From positions 1-64,000 of the forward strand of contig NZ_JAAIMM010000001.1 of NCBI RefSeq assembly GCF_013300725.1: a stretch of 64,000 bases of DNA, written 5' to 3'. Shown here piece after piece: positions 16,684-26,012 of the stretch. The notes under the pieces are model-generated. The model did no database searches. It saw only the letters and a program-made list of their open reading frames with translations, and had not been told where the DNA came from. The stretch's first letter is position 1. Every line of letters starts with the position of its first letter. Source of the DNA: Allocoprococcus comes. Lineage in GTDB: Bacteria; Bacillota; Clostridia; Lachnospirales; Lachnospiraceae. A program made the position numbers and the translations under genes.

Positions 16684-17583
16684 ATGTCAAGAGAAGAACA
16701 GGTAACACAGCTTACAGATTACATGGCAAAGTTCATTGCACACGTTGCCAAAAAACTTCCGGATGATGTCATCGCAAAACTTCAGGAACTCAGAGAGAAA
16801 GAGGACAGTCCGCTGTCTAAGACAATCTATGACACCATGTTCCGTAATCAGGAACTTGCAGTAGCGCTTAACAGACCAAGCTGCCAGGATACAGGTGTCC
16901 TTCAGTTCTGGGTAAAATGTGGAACAAAATTCCCACTGATCGATGATCTGGAAGCATTACTGAAAGAAGCAGTTGTAAAGGCTACATTCGAAGCACCGCT
17001 TCGTCACAACAGCGTTGAGACATTCGACGAATATAACACAGGAAAGAATGTAGGAAAAGGAACACCGACCGTATTCTGGGATATCGTTCCGAACTCTGAC
17101 AAATGTGAGATCTACACATACATGGCAGGTGGCGGATGTACACTTCCGGGAAAAGCTATGGTTCTGATGCCAGGTGAAGGATATGAAGGTGTAACAAAAT
17201 TCGTTCTCGATGTTATGACAAGCTACGGACTAAATGCATGTCCTCCGCTTCTTGTAGGTGTAGGTGTAGCAACTTCTGTAGAAACAGCAGCCCTGCTTTC
17301 AAAGAAAGCTCTGATGCGTCCGATCGGCTCTCACAATGACAACGAAAGAGCTGCAAAGATGGAAACCCTTCTGGAAGACGGAATCAACGCAATCGGCCTT
17401 GGACCACAGGGAATGGGTGGAAAATACTCTGTAATGGGTGTTAACATCGAAAATACAGCACGTCATCCATCTGCAATCGGTGTAGCTGTAAACGTAGGAT
17501 GCTGGAGCCACAGAAGAGGACACATTGTATTTGATAAGGACCTTAATTACACAATCACAACACATTCGGGGGTGGAATTATAA
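16684..17583 (+). CDS. ttdA: L(+)-tartrate dehydratase alpha subunit
   Basis: Alpha subunit of a class I, oxygen-sensitive [4Fe-4S] hydro-lyase that converts L-tartrate to oxaloacetate. The 299-residue protein matches E. coli TtdA in length and in blocks such as [43 protein letters not shown] and [10 protein letters not shown]. The cysteines in the first, third and last of these blocks are the expected cluster ligands. Class I fumarases have the same fold, but in them alpha and beta parts are often fused or differ in these blocks, and the transporter context favours tartrate. It overlaps ttdB by one base. Confidence 0.88.
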   Translation: MSREEQVTQLTDYMAKFIAHVAKKLPDDVIAKLQELREKEDSPLSKTIYDTMFRNQELAVALNRPSCQDTGVLQFWVKCGTKFPLIDDLEALLKEAVVKATFEAPLRHNSVETFDEYNTGKNVGKGTPTVFWDIVPNSDKCEIYTYMAGGGCTLPGKAMVLMPGEGYEGVTKFVLDVMTSYGLNACPPLLVGVGVATSVETAALLSKKALMRPIGSHNDNERAAKMETLLEDGINAIGLGPQGMGGKYSVMGVNIENTARHPSAIGVAVNVGCWSHRRGHIVFDKDLNYTITTHSGVEL

Positions 17584-18209
17584 TGGTAGAAGTAAAAGAT
17601 GGAAAGAAAATTTTAACAACACCAATTTCAGCAGAGGATTTAAAAGACATTAAAGTCGGAGACATCATTTACCTGAACGGAAGTATGACAACATGCCGTG
17701 ACGTTGCGCATCGTCGTCTGGTAGAAGAAGGAAGAGAACTTCCTGTAGATGTTAGAAACAACGCAATTTTCCATGCAGGACCGATCATCCGTCCACTGGA
17801 AAATGATAAATTCGAGATGGTTTCCGTAGGACCGACAACCAGTATGCGTATGGAAAAATTCGAATATGAATTCGTACAGAAATCTGGTGTACGTGTGATC
17901 ATCGGAAAAGGTGGAATGAAAGAAAACACCGAACGTGCATGTAAAGAGTTCGGAGCAATCCACTGTGTATTCCCGGCTGGTAATGCCGTAGTAGCAGCAA
18001 CAGAGGTTGAAGAGATCGTAAGAGCTGAGTGGAGAGATCTCGGAATGCCGGAAACTCTCTGGAACTGCCGCGTAAAAGAGTTTGGACCGCTGATCGTATC
18101 CATCGATACAGAAGGAAACAACCTCTTTGAAGAAAGAAAAGTAGTCTACAATAAGAGAAAAGACGAACAGTATGAAATTATCAGTAAACAGGTAGGCTTT
18201 ATCAAATAG
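17583..18209 (+). CDS. ttdB: L(+)-tartrate dehydratase beta subunit
   Basis: Beta subunit of the same dehydratase, 208 residues. It shows [45 protein letters not shown], the GKGGM loop and [15 protein letters not shown], all shared with E. coli TtdB. The start codon overlaps the ttdA stop, giving one-to-one translation. A strong terminator follows 84 bases later. Confidence 0.88.
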   Translation: MVEVKDGKKILTTPISAEDLKDIKVGDIIYLNGSMTTCRDVAHRRLVEEGRELPVDVRNNAIFHAGPIIRPLENDKFEMVSVGPTTSMRMEKFEYEFVQKSGVRVIIGKGGMKENTERACKEFGAIHCVFPAGNAVVAATEVEEIVRAEWRDLGMPETLWNCRVKEFGPLIVSIDTEGNNLFEERKVVYNKRKDEQYEIISKQVGFIK

Positions 18210-18293
18210 TCATACTGAAAAATATGGAACCCATACTTGCTTAATTAAAATAATAATCAAATATTCTGCCAGATATTTGGTCTCGTTATGGAG

Positions 18294-18340
18294 AAGTGCT
18301 GCAAGCCGATGAGAGTGATCGGTTTTGCAGCACTTTTTTG
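18294..18340 (+). terminator. Terminator of the tartrate operon
   Basis: Stem AAGTGCTGCAA (18294-18304) with TTGCAGCACTT (18325-18335), inner CCGAT/ATCGG, then a run of T. Confidence 0.9.
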
Positions 18341-18490
18341 GCTAACAGGAAATTCCAAAGGAATTTCCTGTTAGCCAAAAGGCACTACGTGCCAGGGATG
18401 CGCACTCGCACGAAGAAGAAGGATATCGCAAGCGACTGTGCTCGGCGCAAGAATGTGCCAAGGCACATTCTATTCGTAATGCCTTTTTAC
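18336..18490 (+). repeat. Structured intergenic repeat, copy C (longest)
   Basis: It opens with a perfect 21-bp hairpin: 18336-18356 pairs with 18360-18380 around an AAA loop. Then come GGCAC-TAC-GTGCC (18381-18393), a GC-rich middle and GAATGTGCC-AA-GGCACATTC (18451-18470). An outer stem joins AAAAGGCACTACG (18377-18389) to CGTAATGCCTTTT (18476-18488). The element begins directly on the T-run of the preceding terminator. It appears to be the complete form of the family seen at 2783, 13475 and 32188. Confidence 0.75.
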
Positions 18491-18519
18491 AATGTTTTTC
18501 CCATTTAAAGGGTAGAATA

Positions 18520-18528
18520 TGGTATACT
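18520..18528 (+). promoter_or_regulatory. Extended -10 promoter of the Wadjet operon
   Basis: TGGTATACT is an extended -10 (TGN before TATACT at 18523-18528). No good -35 box precedes it. It lies 44 bases upstream of jetA. Confidence 0.5.
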
Positions 18529-18571
18529 TATAGATAATGGAAAAATTTATGGATTTACAGAAAGGCAAAGC

Positions 18572-19930
18572 ATGCAGTTACGTTTTGAAATTCCGGAGAG
18601 TTTCTGGAGTCTGTTCCGGTCTGTGAACAGAGAGACATACATTGAAGCTTTGATGGCGATCAATGAAGAATACCAGTACAGCAATTATTTCCTGACCAGG
18701 GAGGTCTGTATTCAGGTGCTTCGTGACCTGTATATGAAGAAGCAGATCGAACTTAAACGGGAGGAAGATGAGACCGAGTTTGATATGCTGGAAACCCCGT
18801 CAGCAAGGATTCTGAACTGGCTGATCCGAAAAGGATGGCTGAAGAAAATTGAAGATTATAATACATTGGTGACGAACATCGTGATTCCGGATTATGCGGC
18901 AGTCTTTGTTGATGCGTTTGAGCGGCTTTCCTCGGAGGATCTGGAGGAGACAGAGATCTATATCCAGAATGTGTATGCAACGCTGTTTTCGTTCAGGAAT
19001 GATCCAAGAGTGAACATGAATATGCTCCGGACAGCGCTTGTCAATACCCGAAGACTTAATAAGGCATTGCAGGATATGCTGCACAATATGGACAAGTTCT
19101 TTGCAAGGCTTCTGGAACAGCAGTTTTACGGAGATCTTCTGAAGGAGCATCTGGACGGATATGTGGAAGAGATTGTCCGGAAAAAATACCATATCCTGAA
19201 GACTTCGGATAATTTTTATATCTATAAGACAGATATCAAAGAATGCCTGCGTCAGATGCGTGATGATGAGGAATGGATCGAGAAGATCCGTGAGCGCGCC
19301 AGGGCAACCGGAGATACGGGAGAAGACGTTCTGGAGCTTCTGGATATGATCGAGAGAGGCTTTGATGATATCGAGCACCGCATTTCCAATATGGATAAGG
19401 AGCACAGCAAATATGTGCGTGCGACGGTGACAAGGCTGAATTATCTTCTGAGCGGAGAGAGCGACACGAAGGGACTGGTGATTCAGCTCCTGAACCGGAT
19501 GTCAGAGAATGACTATGAAGAGGTCATTCAAAAGACGGGAGAGAAGATGAATCTGTCTTTGACCGAAATCCTGTCAGAAAAATCTCTTTATAAGCGAAGA
19601 AGAAGCCGGAAGGATTTTGTCAGCAAGATGGCACAAGAAGAGGAAGTAGATGATCTGGACAGAGAAGATGTGCTCCGGCTGAACCGGATCAAGCTCAGAT
19701 TCAGCAAAAAGCAGATTGAAGAATTTATCGAAGAACATATGGAGAAAGATGTGCTGGATACGGAAAAGCTTTCCCTTACATCAGAGGATGATTTTGAAAA
19801 GCTGATTCTTGCATACGACCTCAGTACCCGTAAGAACAGCAAATACAAAGCGCTGGAAGAGGATGCGGAAACGGTTGAAAAGAACGGATACCGTTATCCG
19901 GCACTGAAGTTTGTAAGAAGGCATTTATAA
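18572..19930 (+). CDS. jetA: Wadjet anti-plasmid system protein JetA
   Basis: A 452-residue protein, the kleisin-like (MukF-like) subunit of the Wadjet SMC complex that recognises and destroys circular plasmid DNA. The N-terminus FEIPESFWSLFRSVNRETYI and the pattern of long alpha helices fit the JetA family; the middle contains a helical, charged segment (LEELLDMIERGFDDIEHR-like). The operon order jetA-jetB-jetC-jetD is diagnostic. The gap to jetB is 27 bases. No catalytic motif is expected in this subunit. Confidence 0.9.
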   Translation: MQLRFEIPESFWSLFRSVNRETYIEALMAINEEYQYSNYFLTREVCIQVLRDLYMKKQIELKREEDETEFDMLETPSARILNWLIRKGWLKKIEDYNTLVTNIVIPDYAAVFVDAFERLSSEDLEETEIYIQNVYATLFSFRNDPRVNMNMLRTALVNTRRLNKALQDMLHNMDKFFARLLEQQFYGDLLKEHLDGYVEEIVRKKYHILKTSDNFYIYKTDIKECLRQMRDDEEWIEKIRERARATGDTGEDVLELLDMIERGFDDIEHRISNMDKEHSKYVRATVTRLNYLLSGESDTKGLVIQLLNRMSENDYEEVIQKTGEKMNLSLTEILSEKSLYKRRRSRKDFVSKMAQEEEVDDLDREDVLRLNRIKLRFSKKQIEEFIEEHMEKDVLDTEKLSLTSEDDFEKLILAYDLSTRKNSKYKALEEDAETVEKNGYRYPALKFVRRHL

Positions 19931-19957
19931 AAAGTATACGGAAATTGGAGAGAATGG

Positions 19958-20584
19958 ATGATAGAATATTTTGAGCAGCTTACGCAGGAAGAACAGGAAG
20001 ACCTGACAGATGTGATCCGGCTTCTCTACAGACAGACGTTCCTTCTGGAGAGGAAGTTCGACAAGCGTGCGGGCAGACTTAAGTATCAGCGAGAGTACCG
20101 CATCTGTGAAAAGCACATTGATTTTCTGAAAATGTATTTTCAGATCGCCGGGATCACATTATGTGAGAACGTACACCTGGGACTGATCTACATTCAGGAT
20201 GAAATGATCTGGGGAGAAAAGCTTCCGCGTCTTGCAACGATTTACATCTTATTACTGAAGCTGATTTATGATGAACAGATGGCATCGGTTTCGTCAAGTA
20301 GTCAGATCGTGACAACGCTTGGGGCACTCAACGGAAAAGCAGGAGATTTTCGTGTGCTTCGCAGTATCCCGTCACCGACAGAGATGAAAAGGACCATTGC
20401 CATGCTGAAAAAATACCAGCTGATCGAGCCGCTGGATCTACTGGAAGAGTTAAATGAAAGTACAAGACTTCTGATCTATCCGTGTATCCATGCAGTATTG
20501 CAGGGAGATGCGGTGAGAGAAGTTCTGGAATCATTCGGAAACAGCCGGGAAGAAGAGGAGGAGACTCTTGGAGACATTGGATAA
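19958..20584 (+). CDS. jetB: Wadjet anti-plasmid system protein JetB
   Basis: A 208-residue MukE-like partner of JetA and JetC. It is mostly helical (MIEYFEQLTQEEQEDLTDVI, then LERKFDKRAGRLKYQREYRI) with winged-helix-like segments (TMLKKYQLIEPLDLLEE-type). The sequence looks closer to the DUF6063 group of Clostridia than to DUF4194, which would make this a type II Wadjet; I hold that subtype call loosely. Its 3' end overlaps jetC by 17 bases. Confidence 0.82.
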   Translation: MIEYFEQLTQEEQEDLTDVIRLLYRQTFLLERKFDKRAGRLKYQREYRICEKHIDFLKMYFQIAGITLCENVHLGLIYIQDEMIWGEKLPRLATIYILLLKLIYDEQMASVSSSSQIVTTLGALNGKAGDFRVLRSIPSPTEMKRTIAMLKKYQLIEPLDLLEELNESTRLLIYPCIHAVLQGDAVREVLESFGNSREEEEETLGDIG

Positions 20585-23500
20585 CAGGCAGCCGTTCTGG
20601 GCGATTTCAAAAATCTGCCTGAACAACTGGCATTATATAGACAGAAAAATACTGACTTTGAGCGAAGGGATCAACTTTTTCACCGGGCATTCCGGAAGTG
20701 GAAAATCAACGGTTATCGATGCAATTCAGATTGTGCTCTATGCCAACACGGATGGGCGTGGATTTTTCAACAAGGCAGCAGCGGATGATTCGGACCGTAC
20801 TCTGATCGAGTATCTGCGCGGAATGGTGAACATCAGTGAAAATAATGAGTCCCAGTATCTGCGGAACAAGAATTTTTCCAGTACGATCGTGATCGAGCTG
20901 GAGCAGACAAGAACCCATGAAAAACAGTGTGTGGGAGTTGTATTTGACGTGGAGACGGCGACGAATGAGATAAGCCGCCTGTTCTTCTGGCACAGGAGTG
21001 GTCTGCTTGAAAATGCTTACCGTGGGGAAAAGAGATGTCTTTCTACTGTGGAAATAAGAGAATATCTGCAGCGTACCTTTGGGGAAGAGGCATTCTACTG
21101 CGGACCAAGCAATGAGCGTTTCCGACGTCAGCTTTATGATGTGTATCTGGGCGGACTGGATAAAGAAAAGTTCCCACGTCTTTTTAAGCGGGCAATCCCG
21201 TTTCGGATGAATATCAAGCTGGAAGAATTTGTAAAAGAATATATCTGCATGGAACAGGATATCCAGATCGAGGATCTGAAAGAAAGTATCATGCAGTATG
21301 GAAGAATGCGCAGCAAGATCGAGTCAACGATGGAAGAGATTGAGGATCTGAAGAAGATCGATGGAATCTATCAGGATTTTGATGAAAAAAGGGAAAAAAG
21401 CAGGGAATGTGAGTACCGACTTACCCGTCTGGAAATGCTCCGGCTGCAGGCAGATATCCAGGGACTCCATGATAAGATCAGAACCAGAGAAGAAGGCATC
21501 AAGGTACAGGAGCATGCGAAAGCAGAACTGGTGCGTCAGAGCGGGGAGCTGCAAAAGGAACATGAGGAGTTGCTGCTTCGTCTGAATAACAGTGGTTATA
21601 AAGCACTGGAAGCAGAACTTGCAGGTTTAAATGAAACGTTGGAGCATCTCGGAAAAAGCAGGGCGAGTCTGACAAAGACTGCGCAGAGACTTAAGGAATG
21701 GAAAGAACAGGAGATTACTTCCAACCAGACAATCTGGGATATTGATAAATTTGAAGCCGGTACGATTTCGGAAGGTGAGCTTACAAGGCTCAAAGAAAAT
21801 ATTACGCAGATGCGTGCAGAGATTGAAGAAGAGCGCCGGGATACGGACAGTACGCTTCGTCAGATCAAAAAAGAAGAACGGGAAGCCAAAGAAGAGTTAA
21901 AAGAGCTGAAACAGGGGAGAAAAGCATATCCAAAAGAACTGGAAGAGGCGAGACTGGAATTGCAGAACCGGCTGCAGGAGGATTGTGGAAAATTTGTTTC
22001 TGTACAGATCCTTGCAGACCTTCTGGAGATCCGGGATGAAAGATGGCACAATGCAGTGGAAGGCTATATGGGAAATAATAAGCTTCTGCTGATCGTAGAG
22101 CCAAAATACGCGAAAGCGGCAATGGATATTTATCAGGAGATGGATAAGAAGAAATTCTTCCGTGCTGCAATTCTGGATACGGAAAAAGTAATGGAAGAAG
22201 AGCACATCGTCCGTCAGGGAGCTCTTGCAGAAGAAGTAAAAGCAAAAGAAAAATACGTGCAGTCTTACATCAATTTCTTCCTTGGAAACGTTATGAAATG
22301 TGAGAGTATTGAGGAACTCCGGGAATGCAGGATCGGTGTGACACCAGACTGTATGCTTTATCACAGCTATCGTCTGCAGCACATCAATCCGGAAAATTAC
22401 ACCAGACGTGCTTATATCGGCGAGATCAGTCTCCGGCAGAGGATCCGGCAGCTTCAAAAGTACTGCGAGCAGCTTCAGGAGAAGAGACTACCGCTTGCGG
22501 CACTTGTGGAAGAGGCGAAGAAGCTTCTGGAACTGGAGGCAATGCCGCTCCCGACAGAGGATTATATCAGCCAGATCCTGGATGCAAAAGCAATAAAGGA
22601 AAAAGAAAACCGTAAAAAGGATTTGCTTGAAAAGCTTCAGAAGCTACGTGCAGAATCTGTTGATATCCTGGAAGCACAGATGAAAGAAGTGCAGGACAGA
22701 CGGGATGCAATGCAGAGAGAGATCACGAAGACAGAGAAAGAAATCTGGAAAAACGGAGAAGAGATTGAAAAATTCAAGAACAGCATTACAGAGTCTGAAT
22801 CTGCACTTACGGGAATCCAGAAAGAATTTCAGGAAAACGAAGGGTTTGAGAAGCAGTTTGAAGAGTATCTGGAAGCACAGAAAAGCAGGAACTATATTTA
22901 TTTGAAAGAGGCAAGTACAAGGCAGCTGCAGCAGCTTGGAAAGAAAAAAGAAGAGATCTATCAGGAGCTGGTGGCAGCCCGCAGTGCTTATACCAAAAAA
23001 TATACGCAGCGTAATTTTTCAGTGGTAGAAGAAGATAATAAGGTTTATCAGGAGCTTCTGGAAAACCTGTCATGTGACGATCTGGAAACCTACCGGCAGG
23101 CAGCGAATGAACAGGCAAAGGCAGCGGTCGAGCACTTCAAGGATGACTTCGTTTTCAAAATCCGCAGTGCGATCCGTGAGGCTTACCAGAGAAGAGATGA
23201 GCTGAACCGGATCATCAGCCGGCTGGATTTCGGAAAAGATAAGTACCAGTTTGTGATCACGAAGAATAAGGGTGCAGACGGAAAGTACTATAAGATGTTT
23301 ATGGACGATACCCTGCAGATCAATCCGGCACAGCTTTCAGGTTCTATTGAGAACCAGATGAATCTGTTCACGATGGAGCATGAAGAAAACTACGGTGATA
23401 TGATGAATGAACTGATCGGCATCTTTATCCCACCGGAAAATGCTACCCATGAGGAACTGGAAGAGGCGAAGAAAAATATGGACAAGTACGCGGATTACCG

Positions 23501-23936
23501 TACTTATCTTTCGTTTGATATGCAGCAGATCGTCCAGGGTGAGGAAGATATGAAAATCGGTCTTGGCAAGATGATCCGCAAGAATTCCGGAGGAGAAGGA
23601 CAGAATCCTCTTTATGTTGCACTTCTTGCAAGCTTTGCACAGGTTTACAGGATCAATCTTTCCCCGAAAATCCACAGGAATCCGACGCTCAGACTGGTCG
23701 TTCTGGATGAGGCATTTTCAAAAATGGATGCCGAGAAGGTGGCAAGCTGTATTGCGCTGATCCGTGGACTTGGTTTCCAGGCAATCATCAGTGCCACAAA
23801 TGATAAGATTCAGAATTATCTGGAAAATGTTGATAAAACCTTTGTATATGCCAACCCGAATAAACGGCATATATCAATTCAGGAATTTGAAAAAACCGAG
23901 TTCGCACAGCTTGCGGATGAGGAAGAACAGGGGTGA
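20568..23936 (+). CDS. jetC: Wadjet SMC-like ATPase JetC
   Basis: The motor subunit, 1122 residues, with the SMC/MukB plan. An N-terminal Walker A (GHSGSGKST, residues 40-48) is followed by long coiled coils (about 230-440 and 680-900) around a central hinge-like part near residues 480-640. The C-terminal ATPase half carries the signature SGGEGQ (RKNSGGEGQNPLYVAL) and Walker B LVVLDEAFSKMD. It extrudes DNA loops in the Wadjet model. The start is TTG 20568, preceded by GAGGAGG at the right distance inside jetB. Only a six-base gap separates it from jetD. Confidence 0.9.
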   Translation: METLDNRQPFWAISKICLNNWHYIDRKILTLSEGINFFTGHSGSGKSTVIDAIQIVLYANTDGRGFFNKAAADDSDRTLIEYLRGMVNISENNESQYLRNKNFSSTIVIELEQTRTHEKQCVGVVFDVETATNEISRLFFWHRSGLLENAYRGEKRCLSTVEIREYLQRTFGEEAFYCGPSNERFRRQLYDVYLGGLDKEKFPRLFKRAIPFRMNIKLEEFVKEYICMEQDIQIEDLKESIMQYGRMRSKIESTMEEIEDLKKIDGIYQDFDEKREKSRECEYRLTRLEMLRLQADIQGLHDKIRTREEGIKVQEHAKAELVRQSGELQKEHEELLLRLNNSGYKALEAELAGLNETLEHLGKSRASLTKTAQRLKEWKEQEITSNQTIWDIDKFEAGTISEGELTRLKENITQMRAEIEEERRDTDSTLRQIKKEEREAKEELKELKQGRKAYPKELEEARLELQNRLQEDCGKFVSVQILADLLEIRDERWHNAVEGYMGNNKLLLIVEPKYAKAAMDIYQEMDKKKFFRAAILDTEKVMEEEHIVRQGALAEEVKAKEKYVQSYINFFLGNVMKCESIEELRECRIGVTPDCMLYHSYRLQHINPENYTRRAYIGEISLRQRIRQLQKYCEQLQEKRLPLAALVEEAKKLLELEAMPLPTEDYISQILDAKAIKEKENRKKDLLEKLQKLRAESVDILEAQMKEVQDRRDAMQREITKTEKEIWKNGEEIEKFKNSITESESALTGIQKEFQENEGFEKQFEEYLEAQKSRNYIYLKEASTRQLQQLGKKKEEIYQELVAARSAYTKKYTQRNFSVVEEDNKVYQELLENLSCDDLETYRQAANEQAKAAVEHFKDDFVFKIRSAIREAYQRRDELNRIISRLDFGKDKYQFVITKNKGADGKYYKMFMDDTLQINPAQLSGSIENQMNLFTMEHEENYGDMMNELIGIFIPPENATHEELEEAKKNMDKYADYRTYLSFDMQQIVQGEEDMKIGLGKMIRKNSGGEGQNPLYVALLASFAQVYRINLSPKIHRNPTLRLVVLDEAFSKMDAEKVASCIALIRGLGFQAIISATNDKIQNYLENVDKTFVYANPNKRHISIQEFEKTEFAQLADEEEQG

Positions 23937-23942
23937 TAGAAA

Positions 23943-25145
23943 ATGTATCTGGTAGACAGGATTATAGAAAGATGTGAGAACAGCAGCCGAGACTGGCGGG
24001 AAGGAGCGGCTGGAGGGAGGACTCTTCGGATCACACAGGAGGATTATGATGCCTGTGGGAAAGAAGAGTTGATCGAAGAGGTGCAGCGCCTGGAAAGAGC
24101 AGGACTTCTGACTGTGAAAAAATGGGTTGTTCCGGACAGTGATGTAGAGCTTGTGGCATATCAGGTGGAGCATCTTCCGGATTTTTACCGTCTTGCAGAC
24201 AGCGAAAGTGGAGAAGAATACTGGCCGAAGCAGGCGAAGGTAAATTATTATATACGTAAGATTGACCAGGAGCTTTCGGAAGGCTTCCAGAAAGAATGGA
24301 TCGAGAATTATCTGGAAAAGCTGAAAGAGCGGATCGCAGAAGGTGATCTGCCGAAAAATATAGAGAAGCTGGAAAAATATCTGGACTGTTACCGGGGACT
24401 GGATTCTCTGGAAGAACCGATGATGAAGCGGATTTTCAGTAAACGCTATCTGAAGGACAGTAAGATCTTCGAGCGGGAGATGGAACGAAATGTGGTGACG
24501 GCTGCAAGAAGATATTGCCCGGAGATTACGGCAGATATGGATATCCAGACGGTTCTGGAGCAGCTGCTGATTGAAGAAAATTCCCAGGAGCTGGCAGTGA
24601 AAGGACCGCTTAAACTGAAGATCTGGAAGGGATCAGAAGCAAAAAGAGTGGATCTTTCCGATTTTACATATGGAGTTGTGCTGAACAGCCAGACAGTCAA
24701 GCATGCAATGGTTGAGGTAGAGCAGCCGGCACTGAAAAAAATCGTGACGATCGAGAATAAGACGAATTACCTTGCAATGGAATATGATCCGGAGATCCTT
24801 TATATCTACAGTCATGGATATTTTTCACCACTTGAAAGAGAATTTCTGAAGAAGCTGCAGAGAGTGATCGAGGGAAAAGACGTGGAAGTATTCCACAGCG
24901 GAGATATGGATTACGGTGGAATCCGGATTTTTGAATATATCCAGAAGCATATTTTTCCGGGAATAAAGCCATTGCAGATGGATGTGGAAACTTATGAGAA
25001 ATACGAAGAATATGCGAAAACGATCTCGAAAGAGACGATGGAAAAGCTGGAAAAGGTAAATGTTCCGCTTTTGGAGGAGTTAAAAGAAAAGCTTCTTGAG
25101 ACCGGAAAGGGAATCGAACAGGAAAGCTTCCTGATTGAAGAATAG
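23943..25145 (+). CDS. jetD: Wadjet nuclease subunit JetD (DUF2220/Toprim)
   Basis: A 400-residue topoisomerase VI-like nuclease subunit that cleaves plasmid DNA. The N-terminal half is winged-helix and helical. The C-terminal DUF2220 part has the Toprim-type glutamate in IVTIENKTNY, then YSHGYFSP and the acidic FHSGDMDYGGIRI motif (D-x-D type) for metal binding. Length agrees with known JetD. Last gene of the operon, followed by a strong terminator. Confidence 0.9.
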   Translation: MYLVDRIIERCENSSRDWREGAAGGRTLRITQEDYDACGKEELIEEVQRLERAGLLTVKKWVVPDSDVELVAYQVEHLPDFYRLADSESGEEYWPKQAKVNYYIRKIDQELSEGFQKEWIENYLEKLKERIAEGDLPKNIEKLEKYLDCYRGLDSLEEPMMKRIFSKRYLKDSKIFEREMERNVVTAARRYCPEITADMDIQTVLEQLLIEENSQELAVKGPLKLKIWKGSEAKRVDLSDFTYGVVLNSQTVKHAMVEVEQPALKKIVTIENKTNYLAMEYDPEILYIYSHGYFSPLEREFLKKLQRVIEGKDVEVFHSGDMDYGGIRIFEYIQKHIFPGIKPLQMDVETYEKYEEYAKTISKETMEKLEKVNVPLLEELKEKLLETGKGIEQESFLIEE

Positions 25146-25182
25146 AGTGCAGTGCTTAAGGAAAAAGTGCGGCAGTGAAAAG

Positions 25183-25230
25183 AAAAAGACCAGAATGCCC
25201 TTGTAGTGGGGTGAGTTCTGGTCTTTTTAT
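25183..25230. terminator. Terminator after the Wadjet operon
   Basis: Arms AAAAAGACCAGAA (25183-25195) and TTCTGGTCTTTTT (25216-25228). The A and T runs make it usable from both sides, serving the convergent TetR gene as well. Confidence 0.88.
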
Positions 25231-25288
25231 GTATGCGATGATCCATGTGCAGACTGGTGTCCATACTGTCAATGAAAAAATGACAGAA

Positions 25289-25876
25289 TTAAAAACCTTC
25301 TACAAACTGGTCAAGTACATGTGGGAGAAGCTTGTCGCTGTATGCGGTGAGAGAATATTTGCCTTTGCATAATGCCCAGTCATAAAGAACAGCACGTTCG
25401 TACATTGCGTAAATCTTCAGAAGTTCATCGGCAGTACTGGTGGCGTTGAATTCTCCATTTTTCAGTGCAGTGCTGATTGTCTCAGTCAGCCACACGAAAT
25501 AGTAACGATCGTTTTCAAGAAGGGAGCGCTTATCCTTGGTGATCAGCTGGGACGAGTAGAGGGAGGCTAAAAGCCCGACATCGACACTGGTCTCAATCAT
25601 ATGAAATAGTTCATGGTTAAAAAATAACAGCTTGTCATAAGCAGAAAGATCCGGATCTACGATTCCTGCAAGCTCTTCATACTTTTCGTCAAACAGATAA
25701 GAAAGTGTGTTGAGAAGAGCTTCTTTTCCTTTGAAATAGTGGTAAAAGGTTCCTTTTGAGGTCTTAGAAGCCGAGATGATCTCATCAACGGTAGTCTGTT
25801 CATAACCATGCTTGTAGAATAGATTCCACGCGGCTTTTATGATACGGCTTTTGGTGGAACTTCTTTTCTTTGGCAT
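25289..25876 (-). CDS. TetR-family transcriptional regulator
   Basis: A 195-residue regulator. The helix-turn-helix is in residues 8-55 (SRIIKAAWNLFYKHGYEQTT, then ISASKTSKGTFYHYFKGKEA). The ligand domain is generic. The ATG at 25876 is preceded on the minus strand by GGAGGGG; a longer in-frame start at 25942 is unlikely. A promoter, TTGTTA-N17-TATAAT, lies at 25914-25942 on the minus strand. It is downstream of proline racemase but separated from it by a terminator, so it has its own transcript. A role in proline reductase control is possible because prdR is not present here. Confidence 0.85.
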   Translation of the reverse strand: MPKKRSSTKSRIIKAAWNLFYKHGYEQTTVDEIISASKTSKGTFYHYFKGKEALLNTLSYLFDEKYEELAGIVDPDLSAYDKLLFFNHELFHMIETSVDVGLLASLYSSQLITKDKRSLLENDRYYFVWLTETISTALKNGEFNATSTADELLKIYAMYERAVLYDWALCKGKYSLTAYSDKLLPHVLDQFVEGF

Positions 25877-25963
25877 GAAAATTCCCCTCCTTTGAAAATA
25901 GTAATCTTTTTTTATTATAGCAGAATGGGCATGAAATAACAAGAAAGTAATTTGTTTACAAAA

Positions 25964-26000
25964 AAAGAAGACAAAACCATATACATAGCTCTGTCTTCTG
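25964..26000 (-). terminator. Terminator of proline racemase gene
   Basis: On the minus strand AGAAGACA (25999-25992) pairs with TGTCTTCT (25973-25966) and a T-run follows. Confidence 0.75.
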
Positions 26001-26012
26001 AAAGATTTCGAC

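Noticed and set aside
18296-18508. 70-codon ORF before jetA
   Set aside because: It is formed by the terminator and structured repeat copy C, not by a coding sequence.
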